A stretch of 64,000 nucleotides of DNA from assembly GCA_035771175.1 (NCBI GenBank), contig CM069597.1:9149001-9213000 (forward strand), given 5' to 3'. Below the pieces are notes generated by a model. It was not told where the DNA came from, did not search any database, and saw nothing but the letters and a program-made list of their open reading frames with translations. Shown here one piece after another: positions 34,809 through 45,938 of this stretch (its first letter is position 1; every line of letters begins with the position of its first letter). The position numbers were made by a program, and so were the translations under genes. The stretch is from Paratinospora sagittata (Eukaryota; Streptophyta; Magnoliopsida; Ranunculales; Menispermaceae).

Positions 34809-34841
34809 TCGACATTGCAAGTCAAAAACAACTTTGCCGTC

Positions 34842-36300
34842 ATGAGTCAGGAGGCAGAAATACCAGTTGAGGCGGAGCCCGTCGCCACGTCGGTGGCACC
34901 CCAAAAACAAAGGGGAAGACCACCAAAAAAGTATTCAAAGAATTCTGCTCAGAAATCAAGGTTGACTGCTATAGAAAAAAATCTAGAGAAGTTGTCTCAA
35001 AACGTCCTAGAGCTGCAACGGGTGTTGAGGGAGGTACTACCCCTACAACCACTTCAAAGTCACCTGCCACATCCTAGCCTTCGACCTCAGAAGGGGAAGG
35101 AGAGTAGGTGCCGAAGTGTGACCTCAAATAGAGGTCAGTACCGGAAAAACCCCCTCTTAATCATAAGTCTTTATCTGTTAAAGACTTGCGTCACTCGCTA
35201 AATGCCAAGAAAAGTCACAACTCAATTTTCTCTCGGATCAAGTCGGCTTTTAGAGATCGACGAAACCAACCTCATATAGGTCGGAATCTGAAAAAGGAGT
35301 TATGGCAGGAAAGCTTGGTCCTGCAAGATCGGTACCAAGGAAGCCGTATGGGTCAAAGCGCTCTGAAACTACTAGATCTGCACCTCGGCACTACCATGAG
35401 TATAAGGAACTCCCTTATCCCTTTATTGAAGATATACTCCAGACACCGCTTCTAAAAAATGTAAAGACCGCAGAGGTCAGAACTTACAAAGGGAAGGTAA
35501 ACCCAAGAGAACACATCGAGAACTACAAGTCCTGGATGGAATTCAAGGGCTACGACGACGTTACCATGTGCAAGGGCTTCCAGATCACCCTTGGCAGACC
35601 TGCTCAAAAGTGGTACTGAAAACTCAAAACCGGTTCCATATATTCTTTTGGGCACTTAGCTCACAAGTTCATTAACCACTTTGCTAGAAAGAAGGAAAGG
35701 GAGAAGCTTGTGAACAACTTGCTAGCCATCAAGCAAAAGAAAGGCAAAACTCTGAAGGAGTACCTCGGTCGCTTCGACAATGTACGAGTCGACGTTGACG
35801 ACTGTGACGATAAGACTGTGATCACCGCCTTCCTCGCAAGAGTAAGGCCCGGGAAGTTCTACTACTTCCTTGGAAAAAGGAAATCCTAGACCTACGAAGA
35901 GATCCTAGACCGAGCAAAAAAATACATCAATGTCGACGAGCAAACCGATGCAAAAAAAAGGAGTAAATGAGTCCTCGAAAAGCTCGACGAAAGAGAAGAA
36001 GAGGAAAAAGGGAATACAACTCGAAGAAGGACAACAGAGGCGAAAAAAGATCGAATCCTGGCGGTCGAGATCAAAGGAGTAACAAAGTACCCCAAAACGT
36101 ATACTCCAACTACACGCCTCTTATTGCTTCACGATAGCAAGTCCTCCTTGAAATCCAGAACAGAGAGTACATCTGATGGCCCAAAAAGTTGAAAATGCCT
36201 ATAGAACAATGAGATAAGAAGAAGTATTGTCGGTACCATCGAGACCACGGTCATGACATCGACCAGTGCAATAATCTCAAGTAAGAAATCGAAACTCTAA
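34842..36300 (+). pseudogene. Tat element gag remnant
   Basis: Likely Met at 34,842 (MSQEAEIPVEAEPV). A basic, Pro-rich N-terminal part is followed by frame changes near 35,060-35,190. The retrotransposon gag core reads PFIEDILQTPLLKNVKTAEV, YKGKVNPREHIENYKSWMEF and KGFQITLGRPAQKWY (35,415-35,619), then a TGA replaces the Trp usual after the Tyr. After more core text comes a zinc-knuckle-like CRYHRDHGHDIDQCNNL (36,231-36,281). Gag packages the RNA. A second copy of the same gag is at 55,080-55,485 on the minus strand. Confidence 0.85.
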
Positions 36301-36499
36301 TTCGAAAAGGTCATCTGAGGGAATTCGTGAAGAATCCCAACCGGCAAAGGACTCCAGATGATGACCAAGTTGGGCCAGTGGGCGAGATTAGAACAATCTT
36401 TGGTGGAGACCAGATTGATACCTCAAACCGAGCTATGAAGGCTTACGTCCGGGAATCCAGGTCGGAAGTCATTAACCTTGGGTACCGACCTGAGAAATA

Positions 36500-36960
36500 A
36501 AAACGGGTCAATTTCACCATTACCTTCACCGAGGAGGAAGCCCAAGACATACTTCATCCACACGTCGACGCTTTAGTGGTCACAATGACCGTAGCCAACT
36601 GCAACATTCGTCGAATGTTGGTCGACAACGGTAGCTCGGCAAATATTTTCTACTGGTCGGCGTTCGAAAAACTAGGACTGGCCAAGGATCGGTTGAGCTT
36701 GGTAGATGTCCCATTGATCGGCTTTACTGGAAACAACATCATACCAGAAGGACGAATAACCCTATTAGTGACAGCTAGTGACTCAGAGCACAAAGTCATG
36801 ATCATGACCAATTTTTTGGTGGTAAAGTGCCCCACCGTCTACAACGCCATAGGACGACCACTCCTCAATAACCTGAGAGCGGTTGTATCAACCTATCATC
36901 TGGCTCTAAAGTTCCTAGCAGAGCGAGGCGTCGGAGTGGTAAGGGGCAGCCAAAAATAGT
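36500..36960 (+). pseudogene. Tat element aspartic protease
   Basis: The frame 36,576-36,959 has MLVDNGSSANIFYWSAF, where the Asp-Asn-Gly-Ser motif is the Tat-type active site, then GLAKDRLSLVDVPLIGFTGN, and PTVYNAIGRPLLNNLRAVVS. It is open over this region, while the flanks hold stops (for instance TAA near 36,498). Confidence 0.85.
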
Positions 36961-37059
36961 CCTGGGACTGCTATGTCGCAACTGTGAAAAAGAAGACGGG
37001 ACATGAGGAAAGAATCAAATTTATAGAGAAGCAACCAATGCTTCTAAAGCATCCAACCA

Positions 37060-38160
37060 ATACCGACCTCAACCCCAGGATGAATGGGTTGAGGTGCAGA
37101 TCAGAGAAGATCTAGCGAGGACGGTCAAGATCGGTACAGGATTGAGCCCCTCCCTCACCTATCACCTGGTCGGTATCCTACGGAGACACAAAGATATTTT
37201 TGCCTGATCCCACGAAGACATGCCTGGCATACCGACCAACATGATGGTACATAGGTTGAATGTTCGACTCGGAGGCTAGACCAGTTGGACAAAAGAGAAG
37301 GGCTCTTAGGTCCGACTGAGCTTAAGGTCTACGAGAAGAGGTCGAAAAATTATTGACAGCAGGCTTCATCAGAGAAGTGTTATACCCAGATTGGCTGGCC
37401 AATGTAGTAATGGTAAAAAAAATCCAATGGAAAGTAGAGAACATGCGTCGACTTCACTAATCTGAACAAAGCCTGCCCAAAAGATAGTTTCTCACTACCC
37501 CGCATCGACCAACTGGTGGATGCAACTGCAGGTCACGAGCTGCTGAGCTTTATGGACGCGTATTCATGGTACAACCAAATTGTGCTGAGCCGCAGAGATG
37601 GAAAGAAGACAACCTTCATTACAGACCAAGGTCAGTATTGCTAAAAGGTGATGCCCTTCGGCCTGAAAAATGTCGGGGCTACATATCAGAGGCTGGTCAA
37701 TAGCATGTTCGCGGAGAAAATTGGAGTGAACATGGAAGTCTATGTCGATGACGTGTTAGTCAAAAGCGTGGAAGCGACAGCTCATCCTACTGACATGTCA
37801 GAAGTGTTTACGATAATGAGAAAGTATTACATGAAGCTCAACCTGACAAAATGCACCTTTGGAGTGAGGTCTGGTAAGTTTTTGGAATTCCTCATTAATC
37901 ATAGAGGAATCAAAGCCAACCCCGATAAGATTCAGGCTCCGGTAGACATGCGGTCACCCCGCATCGTGAAGGAAGTCCAGAGGCTCACTGGGTGCATAGC
38001 AGCACTGAGCAGGTTCATCTCCAAGTCCACAGACAGGTGCCTTCTGTTCTTCAAGCTGATCAAGAAGAAGGCAGTGGAGTGGACCCCAAAGGCCTTTCAA
38101 GAGCTAAAGGCTTACCTTGGTCAGGCTCATTTGATTTTCATGGAGAACAACTCTTCCTAT
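37060..38160 (+). pseudogene. Tat element reverse transcriptase
   Basis: Peptides in order: HEDMPGI-type text near 37,215, FIREVLYPDWLANVVMVKK (37,368-37,425), VDFTNLNKACPKDSFSLP, IDQLVDATAGHELLSFMDAY, TTFITDQGQYC then a stop, VMPFGLKNVGATYQRLVN, the catalytic box YVDDVLVKS (37,741-37,767), and the thumb text LTGCIAALSRFISKSTDRCL. The catalytic Asp pair is kept. Frame changes near 37,430 and a TAA near 37,642 break it. Confidence 0.9.
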
Positions 38161-38520
38161 ACCTAGCAGTTTCGGAAGTGCCAATTAGTTCTGCCCTGGT
38201 CAGAGAAGAGCTAGGAAGCCAGAAGGCGATGTACTACACTAGCAAGTCTTTGTTCGACGAAGATACGCGATATCCTAAGATTGAAAAGTTGGCACTGGCA
38301 CTCGTCACTTCAGCTCAAAAGTTGAGACCCTACTTTCAGGCCCACACTATAGTCGTTCTCACCAAGCACCCGCTGAGACAAGTACTCCTTAGGCCTAAAA
38401 CATTCAGACGATTGACTAAGTGGGCCATCGAGTTGAGTGAATTCGACATCGAGTACCGACCTCGTACAACTATGAAGGGTCAAGCATTGGCAAATTTCTT
38501 GTCTGAGTTGCCTCAAATGT
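38150..38520 (+). pseudogene. Tat element RNase H (gypsy type)
   Basis: After a frame change near 38,160 the frame gives YLAVSEVPISSALVREE, AMYYTSKSLFDEDTRYPKIE, KLALALVTSAQKLRPYF and the tether GQALANFLSELP. This is the ordinary RNase H of gypsy elements; in Tat elements it is often degenerate, and here the first catalytic Asp position is Ala-Val-like. Confidence 0.75.
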
Positions 38521-38539
38521 ATCCGACTATCGACCCGTG

Positions 38540-38880
38540 CCCTGAAGAAGCCTGTAAGTTGTTCGTCGACGGCTCTTCCTGCAAGCAGGGGTGTGGAGCC
38601 GCAATCGTGCTCATCTCTTCCATAGGTGAGAAACATTTGTGTGCTATTCGCTTCGATTTTCCAGCATCCAATAACGAAGTAGAGTACGAAACACTTCTAG
38701 CTGGCTTGCGACTTACTCTCAACTGGGGGGTGAACAAACTACTTGCCATTGTGACTCTCAGCTCGTCGCAGGGCAGGTCACATAAGAGTATCAGGCCAAT
38801 GACGACATAATGCAAGCATATTTGAAAGAAGCACTGGCCCCGCTAGGAAGGTTCAAGGAGTATGAACTGACGTAGGTACC
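38540..38880 (+). pseudogene. Tat element second RNase H (archaeal-type)
   Basis: KLFVDGSSCKQGCGAAIVLI (38,555-38,614) with the first Asp, then FDFPASNNEVEYETLLAGLR with the catalytic Glu, then a frame change near 38,740. The second Asp region (expected near DSQLVA) appears shifted out of frame. This domain is an extra RNase H acquired by the Tat lineage. The coding text stops near 38,880 (YELT then a stop, VPEYK), where a foreign LTR begins; no integrase follows. Confidence 0.8.
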
Positions 38881-38897
38881 TGAGTATAAGATGATAT

Positions 38898-40972
38898 TGT
38901 AACATATGATAAATTTCCCATTCACTCATCTCATTATCTCATCTTTCTCTCAACCGCCCAAAAAAAAAAAAAACAAAAAGGAGAAGAAGAAATAGAGAAC
39001 GGAAAGAACAAGAAGAAAGAAGAGAAAAAAAGGGGAACGCGAGATTTTTGCCGAATTGGGACCCACGGTAACTGTTTTTCACTCTATTTCTTCGTGAACT
39101 TGATATCTAAGCTAGATGTAACCTTTCTTTCGGAGTAATTTTTGTTGTGGGAGCCGTTTTACGGCGTTTCCAAAAATAGGGGTTTTGACCCAACGTGAAT
39201 GAAAATCCGCTAGGAAGGTTAAAAAACACTTCCTAGGCTGTAGGAACCTTAAATATATGGTCATATTGAATTTATTTGTTCGTTTGTAGTTTTTATAGGT
39301 ATTAGAAGTTAGATTTGATCTTGGATTCTTTTGGAACCCTTAGCTTTGATCTTTGAAACCTTTCGAATCATATTAAAACCCGATGAAACTCCAGTTTATG
39401 GCTATCGAATGCTAGAATGAACTATTGTGAGTCCATCGATGTTAATTTCATGATTTTTGGAGATCGTTTGACAATTTTAGTAAAAATTCTCATGTTTCTA
39501 ATGAATAGTGAATAGTGACGTGAATAGTACTATAATCATATCCAGTGCATAAAATAGAATTAAAATCCAATGAAACTTCTGTTCGAGATCATAGAATCGT
39601 AGAGAACTGAATTCCGGACGTTTCGATGTTAAGAGCATGATTTTTGGATATGCTTTGATATTTTTAGTAGCTAAAGATATGATTTTTGTGAGTAAAATTG
39701 ACTTTGGATGCTTTCGCGAACGTGTCAAACCTCAATAAAATACCTGTTGAAGGTAGTAGAATGATAGAATGACTGATTTAACACGTGTCGATCTGAACAA
39801 AATAATTTTAGGAATGTCCTAGATTTTTAATAAAATTGACATATATTTTCATATGCTTATGTGAGTACGTTGGTGTTGAAATCTAGTTTAAATGTGACAT
39901 TTTCATGGTGAAATAACTCCATCTTAGCTGCTGAATCAGCTAGGAAATTTGAATGTTAGTAATGATGTTTTGGTGAGTTTAAATGGTGATTCTCATGATG
40001 ATCTATGGTTTGAATTACCTAATTGCAGTGTTTGAATTGAGAGATTAAGTGCATGGATAAATGTTTTTGAGGAAGCAATTATGATAGGCATTATTGTTGC
40101 TGGGTTTTAGAGGGTATATTAGCTTAGAAACCTCGTGTAACCACTGTGAGTATAGTTTTCTTAATTTGGTTCTTATATGACATTGTATACATATAAAATG
40201 TTTGATTGTATGCATGCTATATTTATATGTAATGCATTGAGTTTTTATTGATCATGCAAATTAATTTTAGCAATTGGAGCTTATAATAATGTCATTTCGT
40301 TAGGAATTAGACCCGGATGAGGTTTTGCGAATCCTCATTGTCAGTAGGCCTGTCCTAATAAGGGTTGCGATCCTTGAAATGACTGTGTATTGGGTAATGA
40401 GAGGTTGTGGCTACCTTGTAACGGTCATACAAGGGTTAGACCCGCTCTCTTGAAGGAGGGAGATGGTAAATGTTTTTATGAATGAGCATAAACTATCTAT
40501 TGTGTGCATGTATATTATTTTGAGGAATGTTGCATATGTGCTTTTGAAAGATTTTAATTTAAACAATTTAATATGCCATGTTTCCTAAAATGCATGCGAT
40601 TGTCATGTCAAGAACTATATTCACTGAGTTGTTGTTTGCTCACCCCATTTCCCTCACTATTTCAGGTACAGAAGCAAAAGGAAAAGGAAAAATTTGAGAG
40701 TGATCAGGACGTGATTAGGACATAACATTATTGATGTACGTATGCTTTGGAAGAAATAGTTACTTGTTTTATTTATTTTGATATGTATATATTTATCACA
40801 CATATTATATATGTGTTACCATCTAGAGGGGTTATTTTGGGACAATGAGATATCAATGGTTATTTTGGATTGTTAAGATAGTTGGCGATGATATATATAC
40901 TTGGACGATAGAATGTTTGATTTATGAATGGCAATGGTGGTCTTTTGAATTATGGTATACATGGATGGAATG

Positions 40973-41020
<48 letters not shown>

Positions 41021-41218
41021 TGATTTGATTTGTGGTATATCAGGTTTTGTGAAATGTCCATTTTATGGGGAAATGCTGCTGAAATTTTTGAAAATTTTGA
41101 GAATGATTATGAGACTATGCGAAGGCTGACATTATACTATCTACTGTATATGAGTATGTACAGTGTATAGTATACTGTGCCGGTCATGACGTCAGCCTAT
41201 GTCAGGGGCGTCGTGACA
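38898..41218 (+). mobile_element. LTR (2.3 kb) inside Tat element A, no TSD
   Basis: Starts TGTAACATATG and ends GGCGTCGTGACA. It has the LTR module near 40,622 (CACTGAG, TTTGCTCACCCC, ATTTCAGGT) and GTGCCGGTCATGACGTC near the end, as in other Tekay-like LTRs here. The flanking 5-mers differ (GATAT and CGCAC), so it is not a simple solo LTR insertion. It sits where the integrase should be. A (TA)n run lies at 40,975-41,018. Confidence 0.75.
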
Positions 41219-43373
41219 CGCACCCTGGTCGGCAGAAACGGCTTCTGCCCCGGCTTCCTCTTTTGTTACTCTTTCTCCTATTGCTGAGCTGGCCTATTTG
41301 TCAAAGCCCTTCTAGTCTATCGAGTTGTTAAAAAACTCCTCCAGATCCGCTCGGTAGACAGTCATTGCCTCGACGCAAGCCGCATCCACTCGGGCTTGGC
41401 AGAGTTCTTAAACCTGGGTCTCGACAGTGGCTTGAAACTGTGCCCGATACCTGGTCAGCTCATCCTGGATTGACTCCACTTCGATATCTTTGAGTTTCAG
41501 CTGCTCCTTCAGCTTCTTGATCTCGGCATCCCGAGCTACAACCTTGGACTCCCAAATTACTGAGGTTGTCTAGGCATCCTTCACCGCATCTTGAAATTTG
41601 GCATAGTGACTCTTGATGTGGCTGAGGTTGTACAAGTTCTGAGCGGCAGCCTGCAGAGCCAAGAAAAACTCAGTTAGAGAATACAGAGGAAGAACACATT
41701 AGGCAACAAAGTGGATTAATAAACAAACATACCTCAACCGACTTCATGAAGGCATCTGCCATTCCCTCAAACATGTCCTCGTCCTTCATTGTAATTGAGA
41801 AGGCATTGGGGACACCGAACTGATAGCGGTCTATGCTTATGCTGATATCCCTAATCTTGGTTGTAAGGCACTCGACCTCTCCAAACTTTGCCTTCTTGGC
41901 GGTCCCCTGATCGATAAGAGCAAGAGACTTCGACTTGTCTCCCACCGACCTCGTGTGCCTTGCAGGTGAGCTGACCTGTTCGGAGGAAGCTGCCGAAGCT
42001 TTCCCCTTAGAAGCCAGAGTATTCTTTGGGGCGTTGCTCGGAGACCTCATTGCCGACCCCTGAGCAGCGGTAGCTCGTTCAACAGAAGGGTTCCTCAGCA
42101 TGGACGAGTCGATAGTATACTGACCAGCAGCAGCTATCTTCGGGGCCATTTCTTCAGATTTATCTGTTTTTTTCTTCTTCTTCTCTTTCTTGGAAGTAGA
42201 GCTAAGAGCAAAAAAACCTACATCACAAATGCAACATCTTAGCTCAGAACTTCAAACAACTGATCGGTACAAAATCAAAACATTATAAGTCAAACTTACG
42301 TCCTGAGAAAACTTTCTTTTCTGTGATAATACCTGCCTGGTACAATCTCTCGGAAGTAAGGATCACTTTGTACTGTCGATCTGCAAAAGGGAGCTGATAA
42401 ATTTTGTCGACGCGAGAAATCAATTCCTTCTTCCCAGCTCGGTTTCTCCCAAGTACCTGTCAAGAAATGCAAAAACATTAATCTCTACCGAGCAAGAAAA
42501 AAACGAGAAATAAAGATAAGAGATGGAGGGAAGCTCAGTACCTGGTTTCCCGAAAGTGCTTGGTACGCCAGCTTCCTCCGCCTACGCCCCCGAAGCAAAA
42601 AACCATTTGTCTTTTCATGATTTATTAAAGGTTGGATTCTCTATGACCAAGGGTTTCTCTTCTTAGGCACCTTGATGAGCCGGCGCATAGTACCACCTGC
42701 TACATCTCGAGTGGGACTTTGGTCGGTATACCAGGGCAAAGTCTTGAAAATTAAATTCTGGCCACTTTTTCTCCATCCAGAGCACAAGGCAGCTCAAAAT
42801 GGCACTTCACACATTGGGATTGAGCTGAGCAGGGGCGACTCGAATATGTTTAAGTAGGCGACACAACGGCAAAAGAAGGGGCAAGGTCAATTCATCCTCA
42901 AACAGGTTGGTGTACAGAGCAACCTCTCACTTCTTAAGGTAGCTAGCTCAGTCCCTAGGAGCAGGTGTTCTCAACCCCATGCGATTTGGTACACCGACCT
43001 CCCTCCTCAACTGAGTAAGATGGTGTTCCATTATCTTGGAAGGAATACGGTCTACCAAGTAGAAAATTTTGCCTACCACGGCGTCTTCGTGCTCAGGAGA
43101 CACGTGTGTCCGACTCAATGTGCTAGGCTCAGTAGTACCGAACCTACTTTGTGACCTATCGACTAAAATGGGTGAAACTTCGAGCACCTCCTCGTCTTCC
43201 TCGGTATCCTCAGAGTCCTTAGAGGAGGACAGAACTACGGAGTGCCCTCCGACCTTAGGGTCAGCCCTAACTTCTTCTTCTCCTTCCTAAAAAAGGTCCT
43301 TGTAAGAGACTTTTATAGAAGAAAAAGAAGAAACTACTTGGTTGGTGAGGGAATCTACGCTAGAGGAAGCCAT
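41219..43373 (-). pseudogene. Antisense spliced gene of the Tat element (aORF)
   Basis: On the strand opposite to gag-pol. The likely ATG is at 43,373 (MASSSVDSL). Four exons fit GT-AG rules: 43,373-42,542, 42,456-42,301, 42,217-41,733 and 41,650 to about 41,219; exon 2 to 3 joins in frame as VFSGRFFALSSTSKKEK. Exon 1 has text of the 'putative gypsy type transposon' family (Transposase_28-like): EVALYTNLFEDELTLPL, RVAPAQLNPNVCSAIL, LVLWMEKKWPEFNF. Exon 3 is Ser/Lys-rich and basic; exon 4 is coiled-coil-like (KKLKEQLKLKDIEVESIQD). Its function is unknown. Stops in exon 1 (about codon 29, and two near 42,950 and 42,930) and later show decay; the C terminus is cut by the LTR at 41,218. Confidence 0.75.
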
Positions 43374-43526
43374 CTAAATAACCTAAGGACTGTACCTAGC
43401 AGAAAGACAAAGGAAAAAGCTCGGAGTAAAGAGTTACCGAGCAAGAATGGAAGACCAGGAAAGTCGAGCAAACGATTACCGATTTCTCAGAGTGCAGTTG
43501 ATGGATGAAGAGCAAATGACCAGTTG

Positions 43527-43537
43527 CTATTTATAGA
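43527..43537 (-). promoter_or_regulatory. TATA box of the Tat antisense gene
   Basis: On the minus strand GTCTATAAATAGC, a near-consensus plant TATA box, lies about 155 bp upstream of the ATG at 43,373. It predicts a leader of about 120-130 bases. It implies that the antisense gene has a promoter independent of the LTR. Confidence 0.65.
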
Positions 43538-43657
43538 CAAACGACCTGTAAGGTGTAATGATGAGCACGAATCTCGAGGTAGAATTAACGGCCAACAGTC
43601 AAAGGACGTGCAATGGCGGCCAGGCTGTCAGGAGGCGCACGCCCGCGCAGTTTTCAA

Positions 43658-43676
43658 AACAAATCTTGAACCAACA
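43658..43676 (+). mobile_element. Residual end of the 3' LTR of Tat element A
   Basis: CAAATCTTGAACCAACA matches the last 17 bases of the 5' LTR (CAAATCTTGCACCAACA) with one mismatch and is followed by the expected AAAAT. The rest of the 3' LTR and the PPT are missing. Confidence 0.65.
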
Positions 43677-43896
43677 AAAATAAAACATCAATTATTCTTA
43701 AAATAGTATTCACTTGTGACTTATTTTGTTAACCCACAAACCTAGCATTAGACTTATCCAAAATTACTAAAATTAAGATATTATAATTAAATCCTCAATT
43801 TTATTTCATTATTTTTTATAATTTATTTTAATAAAATAAATGCCTTAATTATAAAAATAATCAAACTAACGGTAGGTTTTTGGCATTATTTACTTG

Positions 43897-44741
43897 TGTT
43901 AGTGCAATATTTGACCAACACCAATGGGCGATGAGGTGGAGGGAAGATATTAATCTGGAACTCGTCGGAGTGCTAGAGAAATCACTGGAGGTTAGTTATC
44001 TGAGAGAGAAAAAATAAGAGAATACAAGTTATCGTAAGAAACACCGGTGTAGTGTCGGTCAAAGACCCTCTGAGGCCTAAGTTAGTTCAGAGCTCCGTAG
44101 AGTAAGTAATACTAAACTGCGTCGAGAATTTCTTAGAGTTGCTTACCTCCCCCTTAGGAGTTATGGTCCTTTTATAGAGAGGGTTTGAGGTTTTTGGCCT
44201 TGTAGTAGTGTTGTTGTAGAATTAGGCATCAAACTTGTACTGGGAGAGCATATTTGATTCCTAGTAGAATTAAGGAGATCTGGTACGATCCTTGTAAGAT
44301 TAGGATGACTTATCAGCCTTCTGGTCGAAGTATGAGAAGTTCTGACCTTATTAGAGTCGAATTAGAAGTAGATCCCAAACTTATCGGAGTGTATCACGCC
44401 TCATCCCTATCTGATCGGACATTCTATCGTCATCCGTTCCGGAGTCGAAGATCTCTACAAGTCGGTATGCCAATCTGTAGTTACTCATTTTATCAGCTTG
44501 ATACCGAACATATGGTCTGTAAGAAGATATAGTGGTCGGTAATCATTGATATAATATGCCGACCTGGTGATCTCTAATGTTGTCTTGGTAGATATGGTGA
44601 ATGATATAGCCAACTGGTCGGTAGGATCGACCATGTGCTCGGTTGGGTAGATCTATACTTTTTGTCCAGAACAGGTCATGTTAGCCTTACTGGACAAGAT
44701 TATATGGCTGACGTGTCTTGTGCTCGATATATGGTCTAACA
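43897..44741 (-). mobile_element. Solo LTR of the Tat A family, TSD ACTTG
   Basis: On the minus strand from TGTTAGACCATATATCGAGC (44,741) to TTGCACTAACA (43,897), 845 bp. Identical ACTTG flanks (43,892-43,896 and 44,742-44,746). It is the inverted family partner of the 33,929-34,788 LTR. It interrupts exon 7 text of the AAP duplicate. Confidence 0.9.
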
Positions 44742-45230
44742 ACTTGCTTGTCACATTGGTGGCCTTGGTTGGATCTTTTCATGGATTTATTAACGCCAGG
44801 CTAAGATAGTTAAATATGGAAGAGAAATGCTTTAGGACTCCAAAAGTGTAGTCCAAGTCCCTAGATCAACACCGAGCCACCAATATTCAGAAATGCAATT
44901 ATTAAGTGATCCTTTCAACAACAACCAAAAATGAAAAATATTTGTTAAGTTTACTATTTGTTATGTGTTTGGTTTCTAACCTTCTTCCTTCTTTTCTTCT
45001 TATTAACTTGGTCTTTTCTAAGAGCAATTGACCACATTTCTTTTTTCTTTTTTTTTGAAAGCAGCAATTGACCACATGGTGTTGGTAAACGATCACTTGG
45101 TGTCGTGGAAAAGGGCATTTTTGGTCAAGAGATCAAATCTTCATACGAGAAAAAAAATGATAAAAAAATGATAGTTGCAACTTTGGGCAGCCTTATAAAC
45201 CCTTTGTTTTAACTTGCAAGTATATTCTTA

Positions 45231-45705
45231 GGGTCCATTCATGTGTGAAATATGATAGGATTATTTTTATGAAATTAGATTGGATGAAATAGGATGGGAT
45301 GAGATTAAAAATAAAGTAATGTTATGTTTGGTGGTATGTTTGAGATTTATACCAAAAAAAAAGTAATTAAAATTTTTAATTAAATTAAAAAAAGTTAAAA
45401 TTACACTAAAATAAATAAATAAATAAATCTAGTTTGCGATTTCAAAAAACCAGAAAATCTGATTGAAGAAGAAGATGGATTGATGACACAGTTGTAGCAG
45501 ATGGAGTTGCAGCAACAACAACAACAACAAAAAAGTTGAGGGGATAAAACAATCCCACCAAAATTAATGAGATTATTTTATTCCACAGTAATGGGATAAA
45601 ATGGTAAGGTGGGATAAAAATAATTTCATCTCACCTCACCTCCAAATATGAGATTGGAACTAAAAATAGTCCAATCTCTTCCAATCTCATGTCCCAAACA
45701 GCCCC
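45231..45705. mobile_element. Tourist-like MITE, TSD TTA (475 bp)
   Basis: Begins GGGTCCATTCATGTG and ends CCCAAACAGCCCC, with TTA on both sides (45,228-45,230 and 45,706-45,708). Terminal inverted repeats are imperfect. The intact sister sequence near 30,361 (ACTCTTAGCTTATACTATTG) has a single TTA and no insert, an empty site. TTA duplication fits the PIF/Harbinger superfamily. Confidence 0.85.
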
Positions 45706-45743
45706 TTAGCGTATACTATTGGCTTATATCTCACTTATATTTA

Positions 45744-45938
45744 GGTTGCATTTGGCACGGGATTGAGAAATAACTTTTAAAAAATATAGTTGTTTTCTGA
45801 AAATGGGCTATTTTTCAAAATTTTATCGAAGAAACCAGTACAAGATTTTGTTCAACCAAACATGGATTTTCTATTTTTCTGTATTTTTATGTTTTTAAAA
45901 ACAAAAAACACAATTTAAATTCTATGCCAAATGTGACC
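45744..45938. mobile_element. Second Tourist-like MITE, TSD TTA (195 bp)
   Basis: Begins GGTTGCATTTGGCA and ends TGCCAAATGTGACC, 14-bp inverted repeats with two mismatches. Flanked by TTA (45,741-45,743 and 45,939-45,941). The sister region near 30,395 (CAATTGTTTAGGGGTTAAAA) lacks it. Confidence 0.85.

Larger units (their letters stand above)
33929..43676 (+). mobile_element. Tat-type Ty3/gypsy element A, rearranged, TSD AAAAT
   Basis: Starts TGTTGGACC at 33,929 and ends CCAACA at 43,676, flanked by AAAAT (33,924-33,928 and 43,677-43,681). Order: 5' LTR, PBS, gag, protease, RT, RNase H, a second RNase H, a foreign LTR in place of integrase, an opposite-strand gene, and the last bases of the 3' LTR. 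The double RNase H and the antisense gene are marks of the Tat lineage of plant gypsy elements. The duplication is AT-rich and alone would be weak, but it coincides with the expected termini. Confidence 0.8.

Noticed and set aside
34623..34841. Upstream extension of the Tat gag frame
   Set aside because: It reads through the LTR and the PBS; the likely gag start is the Met at 34,842.
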